Notes under the pieces: generated by a model
The model's database searches: none
Told to the model about the DNA's origin: nothing
Seen by the model: the letters and a program-made list of their open reading frames with translations, nothing else
Shown here: piece by piece, positions 1 to 5,634 of the stretch
How positions within the stretch are numbered: position 1 is the first letter of the stretch
Layout: every line of letters starts with the position of its first letter
Source: Spirochaetaceae bacterium
Lineage (GTDB): Bacteria > Spirochaetota > Spirochaetia > Treponematales > Breznakiellaceae
Direction: 5' to 3'
Assembly: GCA_031267955.1 (NCBI GenBank)
Contig: JAIRYB010000035.1
Span: 1-6,831, forward strand
DNA length: 6,831 nucleotides
Made by a program: the position numbers and the translations under genes

Positions 1-23
1 GTCAGGGTTAGTTTATTCCCTTA

Positions 24-52
24 AATTTACGCGCATCCTGCCCGTTTGTCAA
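24..52 (-). promoter_or_regulatory. Sigma-70-type promoter for a gene left of the window
   Basis: On the minus strand a perfect TTGACA (52-47) is followed by a 17-nt spacer and TAAATT (29-24), a 4-of-6 match to the -10 consensus. Transcription would start near position 17 and run out of the left edge; no start codon is visible before the edge. It implies that the gene after holA has its own promoter and does not depend only on read-through. One arm of an inverted repeat (35-42) lies in the spacer. Found by eye only. Confidence 0.5.
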
Positions 53-86
53 TGAAAAACCGGAAGCCCGGCAGGATAAACGCGCG
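30..86. repeat. Inverted repeat overlapping the left promoter
   Basis: ATCCTGCC (35-42) is matched exactly by GGCAGGAT (70-77). Outside these, CGCGC (30-34) pairs with GCGCG (82-86) after a 4-nt bulge. The arms total 13 pairs around a 27-nt centre. The left arm sits between the -35 and -10 boxes of the minus-strand promoter and the right arm lies upstream of the -35 box. That is a plausible operator layout, or a structured leader if read from upstream. No regulator can be named. Confidence 0.4.
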
Positions 87-87
87 G

Positions 88-178
88 AAGGGCAATTATC
101 CACGAAAAGAAAGGAAAAATTAAGGAAAAACCGCGAAGAATAAGGAACGCCCTGCCAAAATAGTACCGGACATCTGCT
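88..178. other. A-rich intergenic stretch, no gene seen
   Basis: This stretch is purine- and A-rich on the plus strand (about 40% G+C over 91-160) beside a block of about 84% G+C. It contains an 11-bp tandem unit, AAGGAAAAA starting at 111 and again at 122. On the minus strand it gives short T runs downstream of holA, but none directly follows a stable hairpin, so a classical intrinsic terminator is not supported. A 63-codon minus-strand frame crosses it (199-8) but has no recognisable protein features. Confidence 0.4.
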
Positions 179-191
179 TTTCCGGCCATTC

Positions 192-326
192 GGGCGCATC
201 CCCGCCTCCGGCGGGGACCGGGCTATCCGGGGCTCCGCGTACCCGCTCCGGCCTCCTCGGGCCGCCCCCCCGGCCGGCCCTGCGGTGGCGCGCTCCGCGC
301 CCCCTCCTATCCCTTGCGCGGCAATC
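192..326 (-). repeat. GC-rich hairpin element after holA, candidate dispersed repeat
   Basis: The block begins 7 nt beyond the holA stop. Only 18 of the 110 bases at 201-310 are A or T. It contains at least three stem-loops: TCCCCGCC/GGCGGGGA (199-206 with 210-217, 3-nt loop), CGGCC/GGCCG (249-253 with 260-264), and GGCGCG/CGCGCC (287-292 with 296-301, 3-nt loop). GCTCCG recurs at 232, 245 and 292. Read on the minus strand it opens with GCGCAAGGGATAGGAGG and closes with GGATAGCCCGG plus the strongest hairpin. From memory, and unchecked, this layout resembles GC-rich intergenic repeats scattered through some Treponema and Bacteroidota genomes. No T tract follows the hairpins, so it is not a standard terminator, though it could protect the 3' end of the operon mRNA. 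Confidence 0.45.
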
Positions 327-332
327 AGGCTG

Positions 333-1343
333 TCAGTAGTAATACCATTTTTCCCGGAGCGGGCCGCGGGGGGCGGTCAGTTTGCAGACCAGCAGGTCCA
401 TCAGCACGGATTCGGAGGCGGTTCCGGTCGAGCGTATGCGGAAGTCGTATTCGGCGGCCAGGGCCAGGCAGCGGCTTGCGTCAAGGCCCCGTTCCAGGGC
501 GGCGGCGTAATCTTTTCTGGCTTTGGAAGACGCGAGGCCTATTTTCTTGAATTCAAATTCGTCGCTTATGCCGGCTTCCCTAAGCCGGCGGTAGTCCCGC
601 AGCTTCCGGAAACAACCGGCAAGGCCGGCGATGATCATATAGGTCGATGTTTTAGCGGCCAGAAGGGTGCGCAGTATTTCTATGCCGCGGGTAAGATCGC
701 CGGAGGCTATTTTGGAAAAAAGCGTGAAGACCGACTCTTCCCGGGTATGGGAAAGCCACTTTTCCACATCGGCGGCGTCGGCGGGCCTGTCCTTTCCCAG
801 GAATAGCATGAGATGGGAACATTCCCGGCGCAGCGCGTCGGTGTTGTTCTCCACCAGTTCCAGTACGGCGTCGATTCCTCCGGCGCTAATGCGGAAACCC
901 TCCCGCCTGAAATAATTCTCCACCCACTCGGCCTTGCGGTTTTCAAAAAGTTCCCAGAATATGCGCTTGTCTTTTGGGTCCGCCGCTTTTTCCAGGCGGC
1001 TGTCGAGTTTGATTTCCTCGGAAACAAGCACCAGGACCGTATCGTCCTGGGGGGCTTCCATGTAAGAGGCCAGTAGTTCCACATCCTCCCTTTTCCGGGC
1101 GGATTCGGCGCTTTTAAGGGTTTCGGCGTTTTTTATAAGGACAAGCCGGGCATCGGAAAACAGGGAGCCGTTTCTCAGGATGGCCACCATGTCGGTGACC
1201 GGCGTCTCCCCGGCGTAAAAGGACAGGGTCTCGACCGCCGCTTCGCCCGCTTTTCCGCCAAGGCGGCGCTTCAGTTCGGCAACGGCGTCCTGCTTTTCAC
1301 CGATTTCAGGTCCCAGGTAGAGATAAGAACGGCCTTTTGCCAT
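333..1343 (-). CDS. holA: DNA polymerase III subunit delta (HolA)
   Basis: The 336-residue protein matches the usual HolA length. HolA is the clamp-loader 'wrench' that binds and opens the beta sliding clamp within the delta/delta-prime/tau complex in the cytoplasm. Recognisable stretches are the N-terminal YLYLGPEIGEK (7-17), NGSLFSDARLVLIKNAE (58-74), the LEKAADPKDKRIFWELFE region (117-134) and TREESVFTLFSKIASGDLTRG (200-220), which belong to the family's AAA+-like N-terminal and middle parts. As expected for delta there is no Walker A motif. The C-terminus ends in WYYY. The ATG is two nucleotides beyond the lexA stop with no clear Shine-Dalgarno sequence, so translation is probably coupled to lexA. 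It is the last gene of the operon, and a GC-rich element follows. The identification rests on overall family pattern, since HolA has few invariant residues. Confidence 0.93.
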   Translation of the reverse strand: MAKGRSYLYLGPEIGEKQDAVAELKRRLGGKAGEAAVETLSFYAGETPVTDMVAILRNGSLFSDARLVLIKNAETLKSAESARKREDVELLASYMEAPQDDTVLVLVSEEIKLDSRLEKAADPKDKRIFWELFENRKAEWVENYFRREGFRISAGGIDAVLELVENNTDALRRECSHLMLFLGKDRPADAADVEKWLSHTREESVFTLFSKIASGDLTRGIEILRTLLAAKTSTYMIIAGLAGCFRKLRDYRRLREAGISDEFEFKKIGLASSKARKDYAAALERGLDASRCLALAAEYDFRIRSTGTASESVLMDLLVCKLTAPRGPLREKWYYY

Positions 1344-1345
1344 AT

Positions 1346-1948
1346 TTAATACGAACGGATGATCTTCGCCACCCGGCCAAGAAGGCGTACATCCTGGCTG
1401 TATATGGGTTTGTAGTTGTCGTTTTCAGGCTGGAGCCTGATCCGGGCCTTTTCCCTGTAGTAGCGTTTCAGGGTTGTGGCGTCGTTCACCATGGCCACCA
1501 CAATTTCGCCGTTTTCCGCGACTTCCCGCTGTTCGATAATCGCCATGTCGCCGTCCAGAATCCCGGCGCCTTCCATGGAATCCCCCTTCACTTTGAGGGC
1601 GAAGTACCGGCTCCCCCTCTTGAGCATGGAACGGCTTATCGGGACGACGCCGTCCCAGTTTTCCTCCGCCAGGATGGGCACGCCCGCGGCGACAGGGCCC
1701 AGGATTGGAATCTCAATACTGCCCCCGTCCTCTTCCCCGTCGCGTTTTATGACTTCCAGAGTCCGGGAACGTTTGTCGTTCCTGACATAACCTTTCTTTT
1801 TCAGGGCTGTTACATGATCATGGGCGCCCTTGATCGAAATTTCAAAATCGTCCGCGATCTCACGGATTGTCGGCGGGTAAGTGTGGGCGTTGATATATCT
1901 TGTAATGAATGTCAAGATTTCCCGCTGCCTGTCGGTCAGCTCTTTCAT
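1346..1948 (-). CDS. lexA: LexA repressor, self-cleaving SOS regulator (S24 family)
   Basis: The protein has 200 residues, the family's normal length. Residues 1-65 form the winged-helix DNA-binding domain, with LTDRQREIL (4-12), YPPTIREIA (24-32) and the recognition region ISIKGAHDHV (37-46). Residues 77-200 are the latent serine protease: scissile Ala88-Gly89 in GPVAAGVPI, nucleophile Ser124 in GDSMEGAGI, and general base Lys161 in ATTLKRYY. All catalytic parts are intact, so RecA*-stimulated autocleavage is expected. Its ATG overlaps the regulator's stop codon (ATGA, 1948-1945), with AAGGA seven nucleotides upstream. That indicates translational coupling and fixes the start. No promoter or recognised SOS box precedes it, unusual for a gene that normally represses itself. 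A short dyad at 1973-1984 is the only nearby operator-like sequence. Confidence 0.97.
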   Translation of the reverse strand: MKELTDRQREILTFITRYINAHTYPPTIREIADDFEISIKGAHDHVTALKKKGYVRNDKRSRTLEVIKRDGEEDGGSIEIPILGPVAAGVPILAEENWDGVVPISRSMLKRGSRYFALKVKGDSMEGAGILDGDMAIIEQREVAENGEIVVAMVNDATTLKRYYREKARIRLQPENDNYKPIYSQDVRLLGRVAKIIRSY

Positions 1949-3375
1949 CGTTTTGTCCTTATGCCGTACTTTCGCAATTTTGCGTGAAGATTACTGGGGT
2001 ATATTCCGATAGCCTCGGCTGTCTGGGATATTACCCCGCCGTGCCGGGCAAACTGGAATTCCAGATACTGCTTTTCGAACAAGCTTTTTGCTTCAGCGTA
2101 GCAAGAATTGAGTATATCCTGAAACGCCGGGCTTTGCACATCCCCCCCGGTTTCGGATTTTCCATTTTCTTGCGAAAATTCGGATTTTTTTTGGACGAAA
2201 TTTTTCTGAATCAGCGCTTTTAGGGAATCCGCGTCCAGCCGGCTTCCCGAATGCATCACCGTGATACGTTCGGCCAGGTTCCGCAGCTCCCGCACGTTTC
2301 CCGGCCAGTCGTAGCCCGAAAGAAGGGGGATAGCGTCGTCTTCAAGCTCGATATTCCCCGCGCCCATCTCCCGCAGGAAATGGAGGAGCAAAATGGGGAT
2401 GTCGTCGGGCCTTTCCCGCAAAGAGGGGACGCGGATCGGGATTACGTTAAGGCGGAAAAAGAGATCCTGCCGGAATTTCCCCTTTTCGCATTCCTCCGCC
2501 AGATCCTTGTTGGTCGCCGCTATGATCCTCACGTTTATGCTGATGGTCGTTTCCCCGCCGACCCGTTCCATCTTCTGCTCCTGGATAACTCGCAGCACCT
2601 TGGCCTGGGCCGAAAGCGACATATCGCCGATCTCGTCCAGGAACAGGGTCCCCCCGCCGGCTATTTCGAAACGGCCCCGGCGGCTTGAGTGCGCGTCGGT
2701 AAAGGCCCCTTTCTCATGGCCGAAAAGCTCGCTCTCGATAAGGCTTTCCGGAATGGCGGCGCAGTTTACCGCGACAAAAGGCTTGGAGGCCCTCTCCGAA
2801 AGCCGGTGTACCGCCCGGGCCACAAGTTCTTTGCCGGTGCCGTTCTCCCCGGTGATAAGTATCCTCGCGTCGCTTTCCGCCGCCTGCCGGATCAGTTTTT
2901 TGACATGCTGCATGGTCTCGCTTATCCCGACAATCTCCTGATCCTGGGTTCTGGCGTTCTTGAGGAGCCTGGTATTTTCCAGGCGGAGTTCCTGTATGGT
3001 AAGGGCGTTGCGGCACACCGTAAGTATGCGGTCCAGGGAGAGGGGCTTTTCCAGGAAATCAAAGGCCCCCAGTTTGACCGCCTTTACCGCCATATCGACA
3101 TTGGCGTGCCCGGAAATGACGACAATCTCAACATCGGGCCAGTCCCGGCGTATCTCTTCCAGCGCCTCCATGCCCCCCATTTTGGGGAGGAGTACGTCCA
3201 GAAAAACGATGCCGATCGCCTCTTTCCGGAGAATTTCAAGCCCCACCAGGGCGTCCTCGGCGGTAAATGCCTGGTACCCCTCGTCTTCCATGATGGAAGC
3301 CAGGGTACGCCTGATCCCCTGTTCGTCGTCAATAATCAGTATCCTGGCCGCCGCCCCGCCCGTTTCATTCATCAT
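1945..3375 (-). CDS. NtrC-family sigma-54-dependent response regulator (NtrX/AtoC-like)
   Basis: The protein has 476 residues from the chosen start. The receiver domain (about 10-125) has acidic residues D16, D17, phospho-acceptor D60 in FLDVLLPKMGG, S88 and K110. The AAA+ sigma-54 activator domain (about 148-390) has Walker A GENGTGKE (176-183), the sigma-54 contact loop as GAFTDA (223-228), Walker B GGTLFLDEIGDM (241-252), arginines R302 and R308, and WPGNVREL (357-364). A polar linker leads to a Fis-type helix-turn-helix (about 438-472). It should open sigma-54 promoters after phosphorylation by the adjacent kinase. The ATG at 3375 (or 3372) gives a short overlap with the kinase gene, whose TGA is at 3367-3365. 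The frame extends to an ATG at 3420, but that adds 15 residues not typical of the family and a larger overlap. Which promoters it controls is unknown. Confidence 0.95.
   Translation of the reverse strand: MMNETGGAAARILIIDDEQGIRRTLASIMEDEGYQAFTAEDALVGLEILRKEAIGIVFLDVLLPKMGGMEALEEIRRDWPDVEIVVISGHANVDMAVKAVKLGAFDFLEKPLSLDRILTVCRNALTIQELRLENTRLLKNARTQDQEIVGISETMQHVKKLIRQAAESDARILITGENGTGKELVARAVHRLSERASKPFVAVNCAAIPESLIESELFGHEKGAFTDAHSSRRGRFEIAGGGTLFLDEIGDMSLSAQAKVLRVIQEQKMERVGGETTISINVRIIAATNKDLAEECEKGKFRQDLFFRLNVIPIRVPSLRERPDDIPILLLHFLREMGAGNIELEDDAIPLLSGYDWPGNVRELRNLAERITVMHSGSRLDADSLKALIQKNFVQKKSEFSQENGKSETGGDVQSPAFQDILNSCYAEAKSLFEKQYLEFQFARHGGVISQTAEAIGIYPSNLHAKLRKYGIRTKR
1973..1984. repeat. 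Short dyad upstream of lexA
   Basis: CGCAA and TTGCG are separated by two bases, 24 nt before the lexA start and inside the last codons of the upstream regulator gene. It is the only dyad noticed close enough to act as a lexA operator. It also encodes part of a helix-turn-helix, so it may be chance, and it matches no LexA box known to me. Confidence 0.2.
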
Positions 3376-5233
3376 CTCTATTTTGGACCTCTTGCGGAAT
3401 TTCGTCCAGTGGGAAATCAATAAAAAAAGTAGTACCGGCCCCTCCGGCGGAGTTGAACCAGATACTGCCCCCGTAGTCGTTGATGATCCGCTCTACAATG
3501 GGAAGCCCCAGGCCCGTGCCGGATTCCTTTGTGGTAAAATACGGGGTAAAAACCTTCTCCCGGTTTTCCGGCGGAATGCCTTTCCCGCTGTCCTGGATGC
3601 TGAGCCTGCAAAAACGGCTTTCCCGCTTCTTTACCGAATCGCTTCGGATTTCGACGATCCCCTGCCGTTCCATGGAATCGACCGCGTTTATGACCAGGTT
3701 GCTGAGTACCTGGTTGATGTGCCTCGAGTCCATCTTTATCTGAACGCCCGGGTCTATGTGCGAGGTGTCGAATCGTACATTGGGGTAGGAATTCCGGTAC
3801 GGGGCCAGGCATTCTTCTATGGCGGTTTTGAGTACCGTCCAGGTCTGGGAAGGCTCTATGGGCCGGGACAGGGTGCGGAATTCGGTGAGCAGGGCGGAAA
3901 GCCCCTCGACTTCCTGGACAATGCCCATCATGGAAGTTTCCAGGATTTCCCCTATACGGCCGGGATCGTTCCGCCAGCGCCTGAGTACCCGTTCCGCCGA
4001 AAGCCGGATCGGGGTAAGGGGGTTCTTTATTTCGTGGGCGAACTGCTGGGCCACGCTTTGCCAGAGGGAAACCTTTTCCGCTTTCATCAGGGCGTCCTGG
4101 GACTTTTGCATATCCTGGACCATGGTATTGAAGGAACTGATCAGGGTTGCCAGTTCGTCGCCGGGCCGGGCCAGTATCTGGATGGAAAAATCCCCGGCCG
4201 CCACCCGCCTGGTCGCTTCGGCAAGCTCCACCAGGGGCTGGGCGACCCGCCGGGTAAAAGATATGGCGATGATCGCCGTCATAAGCAGGGTGGGGAAGAA
4301 AAACATTCCGTAGTAGAAGATCAGGATCGGCCACAAATTGGCCGTGATGCCGCCGATCGCGTCAAAGCGGGATTTTTTTTCGCCGATGGACGCAACGGTA
4401 TTGTCAAAACCCTCGCCCAGATTATAGCTTACCACCCGGATAAAGCCTTCAAAGTATCCGCCTTCCCTCCGATCCGGTGTAAGCACGTATCTGATAATAT
4501 CCGGGTCGCGGCCGATTTCCCGGGGCGCGAAACCGCTTTGAAAACCCGGCGGCTCAAGAAGCTCCAGGTCCGTATTTCCCGCGAAGGTCGCGTTCTGCCA
4601 CTTTCCGGACGGGAGCAGCCAGAAATCCTGGACCGCGGCAAATTCTTCCGCGATCTCCGCCAGGCCCGCCTCGTCAATGTGGCGGTGTATGCCGGACAAA
4701 AGCTCTTCCCGCCAGTCCGTGCCGTCCGGCACATTCTCGGCGGCCCGCATCAGGGCGTCAATATCGGCGTAAAAATTTTCCACCAGGGCCTCGCAACGGT
4801 CCGACTGCAGGCTGTAGTTGTCAAGGGCAAGCCGCTGGACATCGTCCAGAATCTCTTCCGGGTGAATCGAGCGCCAGAAGCGGACCACCTCGTAGGACGC
4901 CTGGGTGGTGATCACCGTTACCGGCACAGCCGCGAAAACCACCACCACGATAAAGTAGGCCAGAAGCCGAATCTGGAATTTGCTCCCGATCCTGCCGGCG
5001 ATTAGGTCCCGGATCAGATTCCCCACGGAAACCGCAAAGAAGGCCAGCAGAATCAGGGGTATGGTCAGAAAAACAACGAAGGGCAGGATCCCCGGCGCGT
5101 TGCCCTCTTCCAGGGTTTCGACAAAGTAAATACGGGAAAAAAGGACGGCCAGGATACACAGGAGAAGGTAGATTATTACCAGGCCACGGACATTGATAAA
5201 AAAATTCTTCTGGTGAATCCTTACGGTTTTCAT
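3365..5233 (-). CDS. NtrY-like membrane sensor histidine kinase
   Basis: The protein has 622 residues. Three hydrophobic segments near the N-terminus (about 15-37, 49-72 and 88-110) are followed by a region of roughly 190 residues predicted to lie outside the inner membrane (about 111-299) and a fourth membrane segment (about 300-326). The basic loop between segments 2 and 3 fits the positive-inside rule. A HAMP domain (about 327-379) leads directly to HisKA, with phospho-acceptor His400 in AHEIKNPLTPIR. HATPase_c shows the N box around NLVINAVDS (512-520), DSGKGI (548-553) and GTGLGL (572-577). Unlike classical NtrY, there is no obvious PAS domain between HAMP and HisKA. The ATG has a strong Shine-Dalgarno sequence (AAAGGAGA, 5244-5237) and starts 68 nt after ptsH. 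The gene's end overlaps the regulator, so the two are presumed cognate partners. The signal sensed is unknown. Confidence 0.93.
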   Translation of the reverse strand: MKTVRIHQKNFFINVRGLVIIYLLLCILAVLFSRIYFVETLEEGNAPGILPFVVFLTIPLILLAFFAVSVGNLIRDLIAGRIGSKFQIRLLAYFIVVVVFAAVPVTVITTQASYEVVRFWRSIHPEEILDDVQRLALDNYSLQSDRCEALVENFYADIDALMRAAENVPDGTDWREELLSGIHRHIDEAGLAEIAEEFAAVQDFWLLPSGKWQNATFAGNTDLELLEPPGFQSGFAPREIGRDPDIIRYVLTPDRREGGYFEGFIRVVSYNLGEGFDNTVASIGEKKSRFDAIGGITANLWPILIFYYGMFFFPTLLMTAIIAISFTRRVAQPLVELAEATRRVAAGDFSIQILARPGDELATLISSFNTMVQDMQKSQDALMKAEKVSLWQSVAQQFAHEIKNPLTPIRLSAERVLRRWRNDPGRIGEILETSMMGIVQEVEGLSALLTEFRTLSRPIEPSQTWTVLKTAIEECLAPYRNSYPNVRFDTSHIDPGVQIKMDSRHINQVLSNLVINAVDSMERQGIVEIRSDSVKKRESRFCRLSIQDSGKGIPPENREKVFTPYFTTKESGTGLGLPIVERIINDYGGSIWFNSAGGAGTTFFIDFPLDEIPQEVQNRDDE

Positions 5234-5255
5234 CGGTCTCCTTTATATTCCCGAA

Positions 5256-5278
5256 GGGGCGTCCGCCCCGCCGGGCGG
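5256..5278 (-). other. Two mutually exclusive hairpins in the ptsH-kinase gap
   Basis: GGGGC (5256-5260) can pair with GCCCC (5265-5269). Alternatively CCGCCC (5263-5268) can pair with GGGCGG (5273-5278), each with a 4-nt loop. The stems share bases, so only one can form at a time. They lie 12 nt upstream of the kinase Shine-Dalgarno sequence in the transcript. They could tune the drop in expression from HPr to the kinase or mark an RNA processing point. No T tract is present, so this is not an ordinary terminator. Confidence 0.35.
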
Positions 5279-5301
5279 TGTTCCGTAAGGGCGGCCGGGC
5301 C

Positions 5302-5568
5302 TTAGTCTTCCTCAAAGCCGGATTCGAACAGTTTTACCAGGGCATCCATGGCTTTTTCCTCGTCCCTGCCGTCGGCGATCAGTTTCAATTCCGTGCCGTA
5401 GGACGCCCCCAGGGTAAGCACGCCCATGATAGACTTGCCGTTGATCCGGTCGTCGCCTTTTTCAATATAGACCGAGCAGTCAAAATCCTTTATCGTTTGC
5501 ACCAAAAGCGCGGAAGGCCGGGCGTGAATCCCCGCCCGGTTTCTTATGGTTACCATTCTTTCTATCAT
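5302..5568 (-). CDS. ptsH: Phosphocarrier protein HPr
   Basis: The protein has 88 residues, a normal HPr length. The active-site motif NRAGIHARPSALLVQ carries His15, the site phosphorylated by enzyme I in sugar phosphotransferase systems. NGKSIMGVLTLGA carries Ser46, the target of HPr kinase, encoded just upstream. The frame has three possible ATGs (5574, 5568, 5556). Starting at 5568 puts the key residues at the canonical positions 15 and 46 and leaves nine nucleotides after an AAGG motif, so it is preferred. The conserved Ser46 beside hprK supports regulatory use. Whether enzyme I and sugar permeases exist cannot be told here, since none is in the window. HPr could therefore serve mainly in regulation, as suspected for spirochaetes that lack a complete transport system. 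Confidence 0.95.
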   Translation of the reverse strand: MIERMVTIRNRAGIHARPSALLVQTIKDFDCSVYIEKGDDRINGKSIMGVLTLGASYGTELKLIADGRDEEKAMDALVKLFESGFEED

Positions 5569-5585
5569 AATCATTAACCTTGCCC

Positions 5586-5615
5586 GAATCCGCCCGGATT
5601 CCCGGCCGCGCGGGA
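5586..5615 (-). other. Paired hairpins in the hprK-ptsH gap
   Basis: GAATCC/GGATTC (5586-5591 with 5596-5601, 4-nt loop) abuts TCCCG/CGGGA (5600-5604 with 5611-5615, 6-nt loop); they share two bases. In the minus-strand transcript the second stem comes first and the first ends about 8 nt before the AAGG that serves ptsH. The position suits a processing or stability element that would let HPr be made in greater amount than HprK. There is no T run, so termination is unlikely. Confidence 0.35.
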
Positions 5616-5634
5616 CCAGGCAATAGGATGGCCG

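Noticed and set aside
45..57. TTTG-N5-GAAA resembling a TTTG-N5-CAAA LexA-type site
   Set aside because: One half-site has a mismatch and the motif is short enough to occur by chance; it overlaps an ordinary -35 box.
8..199. 63-codon minus-strand frame with a GGAGG-like sequence before its ATG
   Set aside because: The GGAGG is part of the strong hairpin at 199-217, the protein has no recognisable features, and the frame runs over a promoter and repeats.
285..806. Plus-strand frame opposite holA
   Set aside because: It is antisense to a clear holA gene, begins inside the GC-rich element and shows no domain.
1353..1367. GAAC...TTC sequence near the lexA end as an SOS box for holA
   Set aside because: It is not properly palindromic and lies inside the lexA coding end with no promoter boxes beside it.
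3376..3420. Earlier start for the response regulator
   Set aside because: It adds 15 basic residues not typical of receiver domains and a longer overlap with the kinase; ATGs at 3375 and 3372 fit better.
2960..5005. Plus-strand open frame of 681 codons
   Set aside because: It lies antisense to both the regulator and the kinase, which have full family motifs. The residue mix is typical of a shadow frame in GC-rich DNA.
5569..5574. First ATG of the ptsH frame
   Set aside because: Only three nucleotides follow AAGG, and it would shift the key residues to His17 and Ser48; the ATG at 5568 gives His15 and Ser46.
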